Assembly: GCF_900182735.1 (NCBI RefSeq)
Contig: NZ_FXTU01000005.1
Span: 186,001-250,000 of the forward strand
Direction of reading: 5' to 3'
Origin: Laceyella tengchongensis
GTDB taxonomy: Bacteria; Bacillota; Bacilli; Thermoactinomycetales; Thermoactinomycetaceae
DNA: 64,000 bases
Shown here: in pieces, positions 1-7,672 of the stretch
Numbering within the stretch: position 1 is the first letter of the stretch
How the letters are laid out: every line of letters starts with the position of its first letter
Made by a program: the position numbers and the translations under genes
Notes under the pieces: model-generated
The model's database searches: none
What the model was told of the DNA's origin: nothing
What the model saw: the letters and a program-made list of their open reading frames with translations, nothing else

Positions 1-306
1 GTCGAGGATATCGCTCGAGCCAACCTCAGCGCGATTGAGCGCGGGGACGGCGAAGTGTTAAATGTGGGGACTGGGGTTAGCACTTCTTTGAATGAAGTGG
101 TTCGCCTCTTTGATGAAATCGCAGGTGTGAAGCATGAGGTGAACTACGGTCCGGATCGGGCGGGAGACATCAAGCACAGCTATTTCAACAATGAAAAAGT
201 GCGTCGGGTGCTCGATTGGGAGCCGCGAGTGAGCCTCAGGGAAGGATTGGCCAAAACTTACGCATATTACCAAGCGGAATATCGTAAAATGGGCAAGGAA
301 CAGTAA
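1..306 (+). CDS. NAD-dependent sugar-nucleotide epimerase, C-terminal fragment
   Basis: The frame is open from the first base of the window and stops at 304-306, so only the last 101 residues are present. The stretch LNVGTGVSTSLNEVV, followed by GPDRAGDIKHSYF and RRVLDWEPRVSLREGL, is the typical C-terminal part of extended short-chain dehydrogenases of the UDP-glucose 4-epimerase / dTDP-glucose dehydratase class. The N-terminal Rossmann fold and the catalytic Tyr-x-x-x-Lys lie outside the window, so the exact reaction cannot be told. It probably supplies an activated sugar to the polysaccharide genes around it, such as the sugar transferase that follows. Confidence 0.85.
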   Translation, partial: VEDIARANLSAIERGDGEVLNVGTGVSTSLNEVVRLFDEIAGVKHEVNYGPDRAGDIKHSYFNNEKVRRVLDWEPRVSLREGLAKTYAYYQAEYRKMGKEQ

Positions 307-526
307 ACACTAATAAAGAACCCGCACACCCTATGCTTGAAAGAACGGGCCATGAAGATTTCATTTTTCACAATTCGGCTATTGTCAACGTGGAAAGATT
401 ACAGTATACTTGGTAACAGTAATCGGTTTGAAACATTGCTGTAATGTTACTGTCATTTTTGTAAAGTTAGTCGATAGCCGAAAATAATTGTGATTTGATA
501 CTATACACAGCAGGAGTGGTTTGCGG
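307..526 (+). promoter_or_regulatory. Upstream region of the sugar transferase gene
   Basis: This 220-base gap has no open frame I can support. It holds GTAACAGTAAT (about 413-423) and GTAATGTTAC (about 441-450), the second a perfect palindrome. CGGCTAT (377) and ATAGCCG (474) form a further inverted pair. The GTAAC/GTTAC words recall the sites upstream of the glycosyltransferase at 23.5 kb, which suggests a shared regulator of polysaccharide genes. That link is only an inference. Confidence 0.3.
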
Positions 527-1171
527 ATGAGTTCAAAAGTAGCCTACGAGAGCAATTCGCGCGCATTCTCCGGAGAAATGAAAACGCCCGCCTCTTTCTA
601 TTTGGCATTTAAGCGCGGGTTTGAAATCGTGTTTTCCATTGGGTTATTGCTCTTCACTCTACCAGTGTTGATTTTGACGGCAATCGCGATCAAATTGGAA
701 TCACCAGGTCCCATCTTCTACAAACAGGAGCGGGTCGGTTTAAACGGCAAAACGTTTAACATCTTCAAATTGCGCTCGATGCGTACGGACGCAGAGAAAA
801 ACGGTCCGCAATGGGCTGCCAAGAATGATCCGCGCGTCACTCGTGTAGGCCAGTTCATCCGCAAAACCCGGATTGACGAACTGCCGCAGTTGATCAACAT
901 CCTGCGCGGGGATATGAGTTTGATCGGCCCGCGTCCGGAGCGACCGATGTTCACGGAGCAATTTGACAAAGAGATTCCGGGATTTAAGAAACGGTTGATG
1001 GTGAAACCGGGATTGACGGGTTGGGCTCAGGTGAACGGTGGATATGAGGCGACCCCTGCTGAAAAGTTGGAACTGGACTTGGAGTACATCAGAAATCAAT
1101 CGTTTAAGATGGATTTTCAAATTTTGCTTAAAACCGTTTGGATCGTGATCTCCGGAAATGGGGCGCGTTAA
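527..1171 (+). CDS. Bacterial sugar transferase (undecaprenyl-phosphate sugar phosphotransferase)
   Basis: A 214-residue member of the bacterial sugar transferase family (WcaJ/EpsL/TuaA type). It moves a sugar phosphate from a nucleotide sugar onto undecaprenyl phosphate at the inner face of the membrane, the first step in making an exopolysaccharide or wall-polymer repeat unit. A hydrophobic anchor (FEIVFSIGLLLFTLPVLIL) is followed by the family signatures ESPGPIFYKQERVG, KLRSMRTDA, TRIDELPQ, SLIGPRPERP and KPGLTGWAQV. The short form has only the catalytic domain and lacks the extra N-terminal helices of WbaP. I chose ATG 527 because AGGAG (512-516) sits 10 bases upstream; an in-frame TTG at 521 would leave only 4 bases. 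The sugar specificity cannot be read from sequence. Confidence 0.9.
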   Translation: MSSKVAYESNSRAFSGEMKTPASFYLAFKRGFEIVFSIGLLLFTLPVLILTAIAIKLESPGPIFYKQERVGLNGKTFNIFKLRSMRTDAEKNGPQWAAKNDPRVTRVGQFIRKTRIDELPQLINILRGDMSLIGPRPERPMFTEQFDKEIPGFKKRLMVKPGLTGWAQVNGGYEATPAEKLELDLEYIRNQSFKMDFQILLKTVWIVISGNGAR

Positions 1172-1175
1172 TGAG

Positions 1176-1224
1176 AAAACGGGTGGCTTTTGCTAAATCA
1201 AAGCAAAAGCCACCCGTTTTTATA
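1176..1224 (+). terminator. Rho-independent terminator
   Basis: A perfect 19-bp stem (1176-1194 with 1202-1220, loop of 7) ends in a T-rich tail. It starts 4 bases after the sugar transferase stop codon and closes that transcription unit. Confidence 0.9.
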
Positions 1225-1291
1225 TACCCATCAGCCTGGTTTCCCAGGATGTAGTCAGTTTGTTAATGGTGCGCCAACGATGTTGCCTCAT

Positions 1292-1402
1292 TTAAAAAAT
1301 CAGCTTTAGGCCGAAGTACAAGAGAAGCCACAATGGGATACTTAAACATGTCGCGTTCAACACACCAATCCAAAACGATTTTCCGACAACCGTGTATTCC
1401 AT
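1292..1402 (-). CDS. Small hydrophobic membrane protein, 36 residues
   Basis: On the minus strand an ATG (1400-1402) is preceded by GGAGGTG with 6 bases of spacing, a very good ribosome-binding site. The frame runs 36 codons to TAA. The product begins MEYTVVGKSFWIGVLN and continues with one strongly hydrophobic segment (CLSIPLWLLLYFGLKLIF), so it should span the membrane once. A TATAAT-like box lies on the same strand near 1443-1448. I do not recognise the family. The strong ribosome site and clean membrane-helix pattern argue for a real gene, but the short length leaves doubt. Confidence 0.55.
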   Translation of the reverse strand: MEYTVVGKSFWIGVLNATCLSIPLWLLLYFGLKLIF

Positions 1403-1611
1403 GTTGGGCACCTCCAGCAGTTCAATTTGAGGATCTGTCTTTATTATACGCCAGCTTCCGCTGATTTAGTGGGGAGTAGCCGTATTGTTATCTAAATGTA
1501 ATCTCGTGGTAAAAATGTGATAAATCCGTGAACAAAAAACATTTCCTGTAACAATGAAAGGTGACATTGCTCCCGTGTGGATGGTTAAGATTTTCCAGCC
1601 ATAAATAACGA

Positions 1612-1639
1612 TTGACATAATGTCTTTTATTATGATAAT
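1612..1639 (+). promoter_or_regulatory. SigA-type promoter of metNIQ
   Basis: TTGACA at 1612-1617 and GATAAT at 1634-1639 are separated by 16 bases and lie about 50 bases upstream of the S-box riboswitch. This is a good housekeeping promoter for the methionine transporter operon. Confidence 0.65.
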
Positions 1640-1685
1640 TTATAACTCAATAGTTAATATGTTAATAATTGAATACAGCAACATT

Positions 1686-1792
1686 CTCTTATCAAGAGAG
1701 GGGTAGGGACCAGGCCCGTTGAACCCTCGGCAACCATCTGAGATCCATCAGAAAGGTGCCAATTCCTGCAGATTCGTTCTGACAGATGAGAG
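1686..1792 (+). ncRNA. SAM-I (S-box) riboswitch
   Basis: All S-box landmarks are present in order: CTCTTATCAAGAGAGG, then GGTAGGGACCAGGCCC, CCTCGGCAACC, CAGAAAGGTGCCAATTCC, and the closing GATGAGAG that pairs with the first bases to form helix P1. S-boxes bind S-adenosylmethionine and switch off sulfur-amino-acid genes when it is plentiful. The terminator at 1812-1850 is its expression platform and the metNIQ importer genes follow directly. Confidence 0.97.
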
Positions 1793-1811
1793 AAAGGTGT
1801 GTCAATAGACG

Positions 1812-1850
1812 TATCCCTTCTTGCCATCTTCAGAGCAGAGGGATTTTTTT
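1812..1850 (+). terminator. S-box expression-platform terminator
   Basis: ATCCCT...CT..GC pairs with GCAGAGGGAT and is followed by seven T. It lies between the S-box aptamer and metN, as expected for transcriptional attenuation by SAM. Confidence 0.85.
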
Positions 1851-1878
1851 ATTGCTTAATAAAGGTGGTGAAGCCTTA

Positions 1879-2844
1879 ATGATTCAGATTAAAGAAGTTG
1901 TCAAGACCTATCCGGCGCGCGATGGGAGTTCGGTCGTGACTGCGCTGGACGGGGTGACGTTGACGATCAACCGAGGTGACATCTTCGGCATCGTAGGTTA
2001 TAGCGGCGCGGGCAAATCGACGCTGTTGCGGCTGATCAACGGGCTGGAGATGCCGACAAAGGGTGAAGTCATCGTGGATGGGAAAGAGATTTCCCGCCTA
2101 AAAGAGAGAGAATTGCGCCAGGCACGGCAGAAGATCGGCATGATCTTTCAACACTTTCACTTGCTTTGGTCGCGGACGGTTCGCGAAAATGTGGCTTTTC
2201 CGCTAGAAGTGGCAGGGTTGCCGAAAGAGCAGATTCGCAAGCGAGTCGATCAGCTTTTGGAGCGGGTAGGACTAGCTGAACGTGCTGACGCATACCCTTC
2301 CCAGTTGAGCGGAGGACAAAAACAGCGGGTTGGCATTGCACGGGCTTTGGCCAATGAGCCGGATATTCTCTTGTGCGATGAAGCGACATCCGCGCTAGAT
2401 CCAGAAACCACGGCATCTATTTTGCAACTGCTCAAGGAGATTCATCGGGAAATGGGGATCACCTTGGTGTTGATCACGCATGAAATGAGTGTGGTGCGGC
2501 AGATTTGCAACAAGATGGCGGTGATGGAAAACGGCCGGGTCGTGGAAACGGGGATGGTCTCCTCCATCTTTAGCCAACCACAACAGGCGTTGACTAAACA
2601 GTTTGTCAAAGAGCTGCAGCCTAGTACCCAAGACGATGACGCGTCAGGGGAAGTGGTTGAATTGCCGCTTGGTGATGCGGATAAGTTGGTGGCATTGGCT
2701 AAGAAGCATGGGATTCGGTTTAGTGTTGTCAGCGGGGCCATTGCAGGAGAACAGGATGACCGCTTGCGCGTAAGGGTTGATGGGACAGAGGCGCAGATGC
2801 AGGCCGTGCGCCAAGTGTTGAGTGGAGGTGAGCGGGCATGTTGA
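1879..2844 (+). CDS. metN: Methionine ABC transporter ATP-binding protein MetN
   Basis: A 321-residue ABC ATPase that drives uptake of methionine through MetI and MetQ. Walker A (GYSGAGKST), the signature LSGGQKQRVGIARAL, Walker B (ILLCDEATSALD) and the switch histidine (LITHEM) are all intact. The last 80 or so residues form the NIL domain typical of MetN, which binds methionine and inhibits transport. The frame is open further upstream to 1786, but that part lies in the riboswitch and terminator. I chose ATG 1879, behind AAAGGTGG, as the start. Its 3' end overlaps metI by 7 bases, showing translational coupling. The S-box upstream and metI/metQ downstream settle the substrate class. Confidence 0.95.
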   Translation: MIQIKEVVKTYPARDGSSVVTALDGVTLTINRGDIFGIVGYSGAGKSTLLRLINGLEMPTKGEVIVDGKEISRLKERELRQARQKIGMIFQHFHLLWSRTVRENVAFPLEVAGLPKEQIRKRVDQLLERVGLAERADAYPSQLSGGQKQRVGIARALANEPDILLCDEATSALDPETTASILQLLKEIHREMGITLVLITHEMSVVRQICNKMAVMENGRVVETGMVSSIFSQPQQALTKQFVKELQPSTQDDDASGEVVELPLGDADKLVALAKKHGIRFSVVSGAIAGEQDDRLRVRVDGTEAQMQAVRQVLSGGERAC

Positions 2845-3494
2845 CCGGTATTGATTGGAACCAAGTGTCCGTCGCACTGGGGGAAACCTTGTATATGGTG
2901 AGCATATCCACTTTGTTCACCGCGCTTCTGGGAATTCCTTTGGGAGTGATGCTTACCGTCTCGGATCGCGGTTATTTTTGGGAGAATATGTGGGTGCAAC
3001 GAACGTTGGGCACGATTGTGAATATCTTCCGCGCTGTACCGTTTATTGTCCTAGTCCTTTTCTTATTTCCTGTCGCGGAGTTTTTGGTGGGAACCACGCT
3101 CGGGCCCACAGCAGCAACCGTGCCATTGATCGCTGGTGCGGCACCTTTTTACGCCAGAATGGTGGAGACTGCTCTCAGGGAAATTGACCGCGGGGTGATT
3201 GAAGCGGCGCAAGCGATGGGGGCTTCCCGTTTGCACATTATCTGGAAAGTGCTGTTGCCAGAAGCGATGCCGGCTATTGTCTCCGGATTGACCGTCACTT
3301 GCGTATCCTTGATCAGCTTCTCGGCGATGGCAGGGATTGTTGGCGGAGGTGGTTTGGGAGATGCGGCGTTTAGGTACGGCTTCCAATCGTTCAATGATGG
3401 CATGTTGTATATTTGTGGTTTGCTGTTGGTTGTGATGGTGCAGATCATTCAAATGGTAGGGGATTGGTTGGTTCGTCGCTTGGACAAACGGTGA
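2838..3494 (+). CDS. metI: Methionine ABC transporter permease MetI
   Basis: A 218-residue integral membrane permease of the MetI/BPD type, with about five hydrophobic segments. The cytoplasmic EAA loop reads EAAQAMGASRLHIIWKVLLPEA and docks onto MetN. The ATG at 2838 sits inside the end of metN (ATGTTGA overlap), with GGAGGTGAG just upstream. It forms the channel for L- and D-methionine and works only with the neighbouring ATPase and lipoprotein. Confidence 0.95.
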   Translation: MLTGIDWNQVSVALGETLYMVSISTLFTALLGIPLGVMLTVSDRGYFWENMWVQRTLGTIVNIFRAVPFIVLVLFLFPVAEFLVGTTLGPTAATVPLIAGAAPFYARMVETALREIDRGVIEAAQAMGASRLHIIWKVLLPEAMPAIVSGLTVTCVSLISFSAMAGIVGGGGLGDAAFRYGFQSFNDGMLYICGLLLVVMVQIIQMVGDWLVRRLDKR

Positions 3495-3610
3495 ATGGAG
3501 TAGAAGAGCCGGTCGAAGCGGGGATTTCCCGTAGCAGGGCAAGTAGACGCAACATAATCCGCCTATTCTGATCGATTTTATTAAATAAAATGATGCATGG
3601 GAGGATGGCA

Positions 3611-4411
3611 ATGATGAAAATGAAAAGATGGATTGCGACGGGCTTGGTCGCATTGGTCGCCGCGTTTGGCGTGGGTTGCGGTAAGAAAGATGAATCGGCA
3701 GTGTTGACGGTGGGGGCGTCGCCCATTCCGCATGAGGAAATTCTGAAGTTTGTTCAACCGGAATTGGAAAAGCAGGGAGTGGAGTTGAAGATCCAAGCGT
3801 TCCAAGATTATGTGTTGCCGAATAAAAGTGTGGAAGAAGGGCAGATCGACGCCAATTTCTTTCAACACATCCCTTGGATGGAAGCCACCAACAAAGAAAA
3901 AGGGTATCACTTGGTGAAAGTGGCCGGGGTTCACATTGAGCCGATGGGCGCGTATTCCAACAAGATCAAAGACATCAGTGAACTGAAAAACGGAGCCACG
4001 GTCGCTCTACCTAACGCAACCAGTGAGATCACACGCGTCTTGCTTCTGTTGGATCAAAACAATTTGATCAAGCTGGACAATCGCGAAGGTGACAAAACGC
4101 TGAAAAACATCAAAGAAAATCCGAAAAACCTGCAATTCAAGTTGCTGGAAGCCGCGACGTTGCCACGCATGCTGGATCAAGTCGATTTTGCAGTGATCAA
4201 CACCAATTATGCCTTGCAAGCAAAACTGAATCCGTTGAAAGATGCTCTGTTTATTGAAGGGAAAGATTCTCCGTACGTCAACGTATTGGCAGTGAAAAAA
4301 GGCAATGAAAATGATCCACGCGTTCAAAAATTGGTGAAGGTGCTCACTTCGCAAAAGGTAAAAGACTTTATCCTCAAAAAGTACAACGGGTCTGTCGTGC
4401 CGGCGTTTTAA
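3611..4411 (+). CDS. metQ: Methionine-binding lipoprotein MetQ
   Basis: A 266-residue substrate-binding lipoprotein of the NlpA/MetQ family that captures methionine outside the membrane and hands it to MetI. The N-terminus is a signal peptide ending in a lipobox (FGVGC) followed by GKKDES. Family motifs such as VGASPIPHEEIL, EGQIDANFFQH and VAVALPNATSE-like AVALP follow. I chose ATG 3611 because GGGAGG lies 6 bases upstream; ATG codons at 3590 and 3614 are also in frame. About 100 bases separate it from metI with no terminator, so it belongs to the S-box operon. Confidence 0.93.
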   Translation: MMKMKRWIATGLVALVAAFGVGCGKKDESAVLTVGASPIPHEEILKFVQPELEKQGVELKIQAFQDYVLPNKSVEEGQIDANFFQHIPWMEATNKEKGYHLVKVAGVHIEPMGAYSNKIKDISELKNGATVALPNATSEITRVLLLLDQNNLIKLDNREGDKTLKNIKENPKNLQFKLLEAATLPRMLDQVDFAVINTNYALQAKLNPLKDALFIEGKDSPYVNVLAVKKGNENDPRVQKLVKVLTSQKVKDFILKKYNGSVVPAF

Positions 4412-4416
4412 AGCTG

Positions 4417-4452
4417 GAAGAGCCACACCCCATTTACAGGGTGTGGCTCTTC
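4417..4452 (+). terminator. Terminator of the metNIQ operon
   Basis: A perfect 14-bp inverted repeat (GAAGAGCCACACCC with its complement) and an 8-base loop lie 5 bases after the metQ stop. The tail is only moderately T-rich. Confidence 0.85.
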
Positions 4453-4503
4453 ACTGTTTAACCGGTAGCGGAATCCGCGATAATGTCCCCACTTAGACGG
4501 TCT

Positions 4504-5133
4504 TTAAAGAGGTACATCTTTATATTCGGCTTCACCGAGCGATAGTACCGCCTGACCGTGGGTCCAGTTGGTTACTTGCTCAATCAGTTTTTGTTCTTCG
4601 CCTAGTGGCGTCCAAACGGCCCAACTCACTTTGTCGGCAAAGGACGGCGTTTCCAACAAATAACCGGTTCGATGCAATTCATGTTCCATTTTGCCCATGA
4701 AAGAATAATCAAATGTGATTACCACTTGTTGATGCATCATCCGTTTGACGAGCCCTGCCGCTTCAATTGCCGCCGCGGCTCCTTGGCTGTAAGCGCGCAC
4801 CAATCCTCCTGCGCCAAGCTTGATTCCGCCAAAATAGCGGGTGACGACGACGGCGGTATACAAACACTGCTTGGCGTGGATCACTTCAAGGATGGGTCTT
4901 CCCGCCGTTCCGGCAGGCTCTCCGTCATCGGAGGATTTCTGCGTGGTTTCTGTGATGTGATAAGCGTAGCAATTATGGGTCGCATCCCAATGTTTCTTGG
5001 AAATTTCCTGTACGAATTGGACGGCTTCCGCTTCGGTTGCCACATGTTTAGCACGACAAATGAAGCGAGATTTCTGAATGATGATTTCTGTTTCCCCATA
5101 AGGGGCAATGGTCAGATAGCTGTCTGGTTTCAT
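4504..5133 (-). CDS. yvyE: YigZ/IMPACT family protein YvyE
   Basis: A 209-residue protein of the UPF0029/IMPACT family. The N-terminal domain has the diagnostic EIIIQKSRFICRA, HNCYAYHI, SDDGEPAGTAGRPIL and VVVTRYFGGIKLGAGGLVRAY. A smaller C-terminal domain (DUF1949-like) follows. The biochemical role in bacteria is not settled; IMPACT proteins are linked to translation control. The start at 5133 gives MKPDSYLTIAPYGE and follows AGGGTGTG. The frame is open 29 codons further upstream, but that stretch has no family similarity. B. subtilis also has yvyE between an LCP gene and degSU, so synteny supports the name. Confidence 0.9.
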   Translation of the reverse strand: MKPDSYLTIAPYGETEIIIQKSRFICRAKHVATEAEAVQFVQEISKKHWDATHNCYAYHITETTQKSSDDGEPAGTAGRPILEVIHAKQCLYTAVVVTRYFGGIKLGAGGLVRAYSQGAAAAIEAAGLVKRMMHQQVVITFDYSFMGKMEHELHRTGYLLETPSFADKVSWAVWTPLGEEQKLIEQVTNWTHGQAVLSLGEAEYKDVPL

Positions 5134-5184
5134 CGTTCGTATCACACCCTTCCACCCTATTATAGGGGAATTGGGCGAACAGGC

Positions 5185-5233
5185 CAAAGAGAAAGCGATG
5201 GTTGCAGGATTGCCGGCCATCGCTTTCTCTTTG
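5185..5233. terminator. Strong inverted repeat between lcp and yvyE
   Basis: CAAAGAGAAAGCGATGG (5185-5201) pairs perfectly with 5217-5233 around a 15-base loop, directly after the stop of the minus-strand LCP gene. No clear T-run follows on either strand, so it is either a weak terminator or an mRNA 3' end stabiliser. Confidence 0.6.
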
Positions 5234-6268
5234 TCACCGATTAGCAGGAGGTTCCATCTCTTCCCCTTCGGTCTTGTTGATCATGTCGTCATCAGGCTTG
5301 TACTCCAATTGTTGATGCAGAATTTGGCTAAGCCGTTGGATTTCCGTTTTGGGAATGATGACGACCGAACCGGAGCGGGCATACATTTTAGGATAGGCTT
5401 CAAAGGTGACAGTTTCAATTTTTTCTTTGGGAATTTCCCGATATGTTTTAATTAGAGAAGGGATTTCTTTGAAATGGAAGCTATGGTCAAAGTTATTGCC
5501 CACTGCCTTGGTGACTTCGTTAAACTTGGTAACGCCGTCGATGCTGGTCATTTTGTCAATCAATTGCGAGATGACCTCCCGTTGGCGTTCATTGCGGGCA
5601 AAATCTCCTTCGGCAAATGATTTGCGGTTGCGCACATATGCTAAGGCCTCAGAGCCGTTCAAATGGCGCGGCCCTGGTTCGAAAACAATCATTTTCCCGC
5701 CGATTGCACGCTGCTTGAATCGCTGTTTCACATTGACATCGACGCCGCCTAAAGCATCGACAAGATCTTCAAAGCCTTGGAAGTTTACTTTGGCATAATA
5801 ATCAATGGGAACATGGAAAATATTTTCTACTGTTTGTCTGATATTTTCTACTTCGCCGATCCCTTTCATCCGACCGTAGGCTGCGGCGGCGTTAATTTTG
5901 GTTCTCACTTCCGTATTGGCGATCTTGACATAGAAATCCCGGGGAATACTAATCAATTTGATTGACTTGGTTTTGGGGTTGACAGCAGCCAAGATCAAGA
6001 CATCGGAACGCCAATTGTTAGGGTCGGTGCTACGCTGGTCCGTACCGATTAACAACACAGTGAAGGGGTCTTTTTCCTCGAGGACCACTTTTTCCGTCCG
6101 CCAAGTGGATTTTTTCAATGGTTTTCCGGTTTTGGCGAAGACGCCCCAAAGTTGGGTGCCAAAATATATTCCGACACCGACCACGATAAGCAGAAGAAGG
6201 ATGGCGATGCGCTGAATTAGGCGCTTGCGGTTGTTGTGTGGAGGGGGTGTTTGTTTATCAAATGACAT
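5234..6268 (-). CDS. LytR-CpsA-Psr family cell wall ligase (copy 1)
   Basis: A 344-residue LCP protein. These membrane-anchored enzymes move undecaprenyl-linked polymers (teichoic acids, capsule or other glycopolymers) onto peptidoglycan outside the cell. A basic N-terminus and one membrane helix (IAILLLLIVVGVGIYFGTQL) precede the LCP domain, with FTVLLIGTDQRS, SDVLILAAVNP, SIPRDFYV, FQGFEDLVDALGGVDV and RNERQREVI. The Arg and Asp residues of the pyrophosphate pocket sit in these motifs. AAGGAG precedes the ATG at 6268. It is the last of three tandem paralogues and could be redundant with or specialised from its neighbours. B. subtilis has three such proteins (TagT, TagU, TagV). Confidence 0.93.
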   Translation of the reverse strand: MSFDKQTPPPHNNRKRLIQRIAILLLLIVVGVGIYFGTQLWGVFAKTGKPLKKSTWRTEKVVLEEKDPFTVLLIGTDQRSTDPNNWRSDVLILAAVNPKTKSIKLISIPRDFYVKIANTEVRTKINAAAAYGRMKGIGEVENIRQTVENIFHVPIDYYAKVNFQGFEDLVDALGGVDVNVKQRFKQRAIGGKMIVFEPGPRHLNGSEALAYVRNRKSFAEGDFARNERQREVISQLIDKMTSIDGVTKFNEVTKAVGNNFDHSFHFKEIPSLIKTYREIPKEKIETVTFEAYPKMYARSGSVVIIPKTEIQRLSQILHQQLEYKPDDDMINKTEGEEMEPPANR

Positions 6269-6438
6269 TGTCTGCTCCTTACATGAATGAATTAGTCTTG
6301 GTAACTTTAGTATTTAGATTTTATATATAAAAATGCATACAGAGAATTTAGATACGGGGAAAGATTATAACTTGATTATAGTGAAATTCTTTACAGGCGC
6401 AATGGACAGAGCGTTGAAGAAATTTGACATTCTTGTGA

Positions 6439-7467
6439 TTAATTTGTTGCATCAGGTGAGGGATTGTCATCGGTTTGGTCGAGCCATTCCGCTTTCGGTT
6501 GATATTCCAATTGTTGCTGGAGCATTTTGCGAATCCGCTCTTTTTCAGGCTGTGGGATGTCAAGCATATCTGCGCTGCCGACTTTGATGTCGACCACTTT
6601 GATGTGGATGCTATGGATGTTTTGTTTGGGTATCTCACGATACACTTTGATCAAGGCAGGGATATCGTCCATCCGGAACCCATGTTGAAAATTTTTTCCA
6701 AGAGTGGATGTGATCTCTGAAAATTGGCTGATGCCGTCGAAGCTGACCAATTTGTCCAGCAACAGGCCGATGACTTCTTGCTGGCGTTCATTGCGGGCGA
6801 AGTCCCCACCGGCGACGTCTTTGCGATTGCGTACGTAGGCGAGGGCCTGTTTGCCGTTGAGGTGCATCATCCCCGGCTGGAAGACCGCTTTGCCTCCGCC
6901 GATCATCGCTTGCGAGAAGGATTGCTTCACGTTGACATCGATTCCGCCTAAGGAGTCGACAATGTCTTCAAACCCTTGAAAGTTGATCATCGCATAATAA
7001 TCGACGGGAATGTGAAGCAGATTTTGCACGGCTTCCCGCGTGTTTTCCACCACGCCCACCCCCGATTGCCGACCGTAGAAGGGGGCGGCGTTGATGCGTG
7101 TTTTCACACCACCGGAGTTGGGGATGGTCATATAGACGTCCCGGGGAATGCTGACCAACAGTACGGATTGTGTCTTCGGATTAATCGCGGCCAGCATCAG
7201 CACATCGGTCCTAAAATCATTGGGCCGGTTGGTGCGTTGGTCGGTACCGATCAATAAGACGGTGAACGGGTCTTCTTTGATTTTTACTTCTTGGTCCCGC
7301 AAGGCTGAGGTATCCAAGCGGTTGCTGCTGTCGGCCAAGGCGCCCCACAGCAGTGATCCGTAGTAAATGCCGAAGCCAAACACCAACAGGGTGACTGCTA
7401 CGGCCAAATATTTGAACCATTTTTTGCGCCGTTTGCGCTGGGCGCGGCGCTGATCCACTTTGTTCAT
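6439..7467 (-). CDS. LytR-CpsA-Psr family cell wall ligase (copy 2)
   Basis: A 342-residue paralogue of the flanking LCP genes, with the same plan: a very basic cytoplasmic tail (RRAQRKRRKKWFKY), one transmembrane helix, then the LCP domain with LLIGTDQRTNRPNDFRTDVL, SIPRDVYMTIP, FQGFEDIVDSLGGIDV and RNRKDVAGGDFARNERQ. The catalytic-pocket motifs look intact. The ATG at 7467 follows AGAGAGG. A gap of 170 bases to copy 1 and 205 bases to copy 3, each with A+T-rich sequence, leaves room for separate promoters. It should act on the outer face of the membrane in wall polymer attachment. Confidence 0.93.
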   Translation of the reverse strand: MNKVDQRRAQRKRRKKWFKYLAVAVTLLVFGFGIYYGSLLWGALADSSNRLDTSALRDQEVKIKEDPFTVLLIGTDQRTNRPNDFRTDVLMLAAINPKTQSVLLVSIPRDVYMTIPNSGGVKTRINAAPFYGRQSGVGVVENTREAVQNLLHIPVDYYAMINFQGFEDIVDSLGGIDVNVKQSFSQAMIGGGKAVFQPGMMHLNGKQALAYVRNRKDVAGGDFARNERQQEVIGLLLDKLVSFDGISQFSEITSTLGKNFQHGFRMDDIPALIKVYREIPKQNIHSIHIKVVDIKVGSADMLDIPQPEKERIRKMLQQQLEYQPKAEWLDQTDDNPSPDATN

Positions 7468-7672
7468 GGCGCATACCTCTCTTTGCGGTATTTGCTGAAG
7501 CTGGGGGTCTCGGATAAGATAAAAGAAGGCGGAATATTGTGCCTAATCTGCCGGAACTAAAATCCCTTCGTATCGTTATCATTCCCTTTGTTTTGCGGTT
7601 TGTAAACGTGCTTCGTCTATTTGTGTTGCTGTCCGCATATGGATGGAAAAAGAAAAGGGAGTGATGGCCTCC

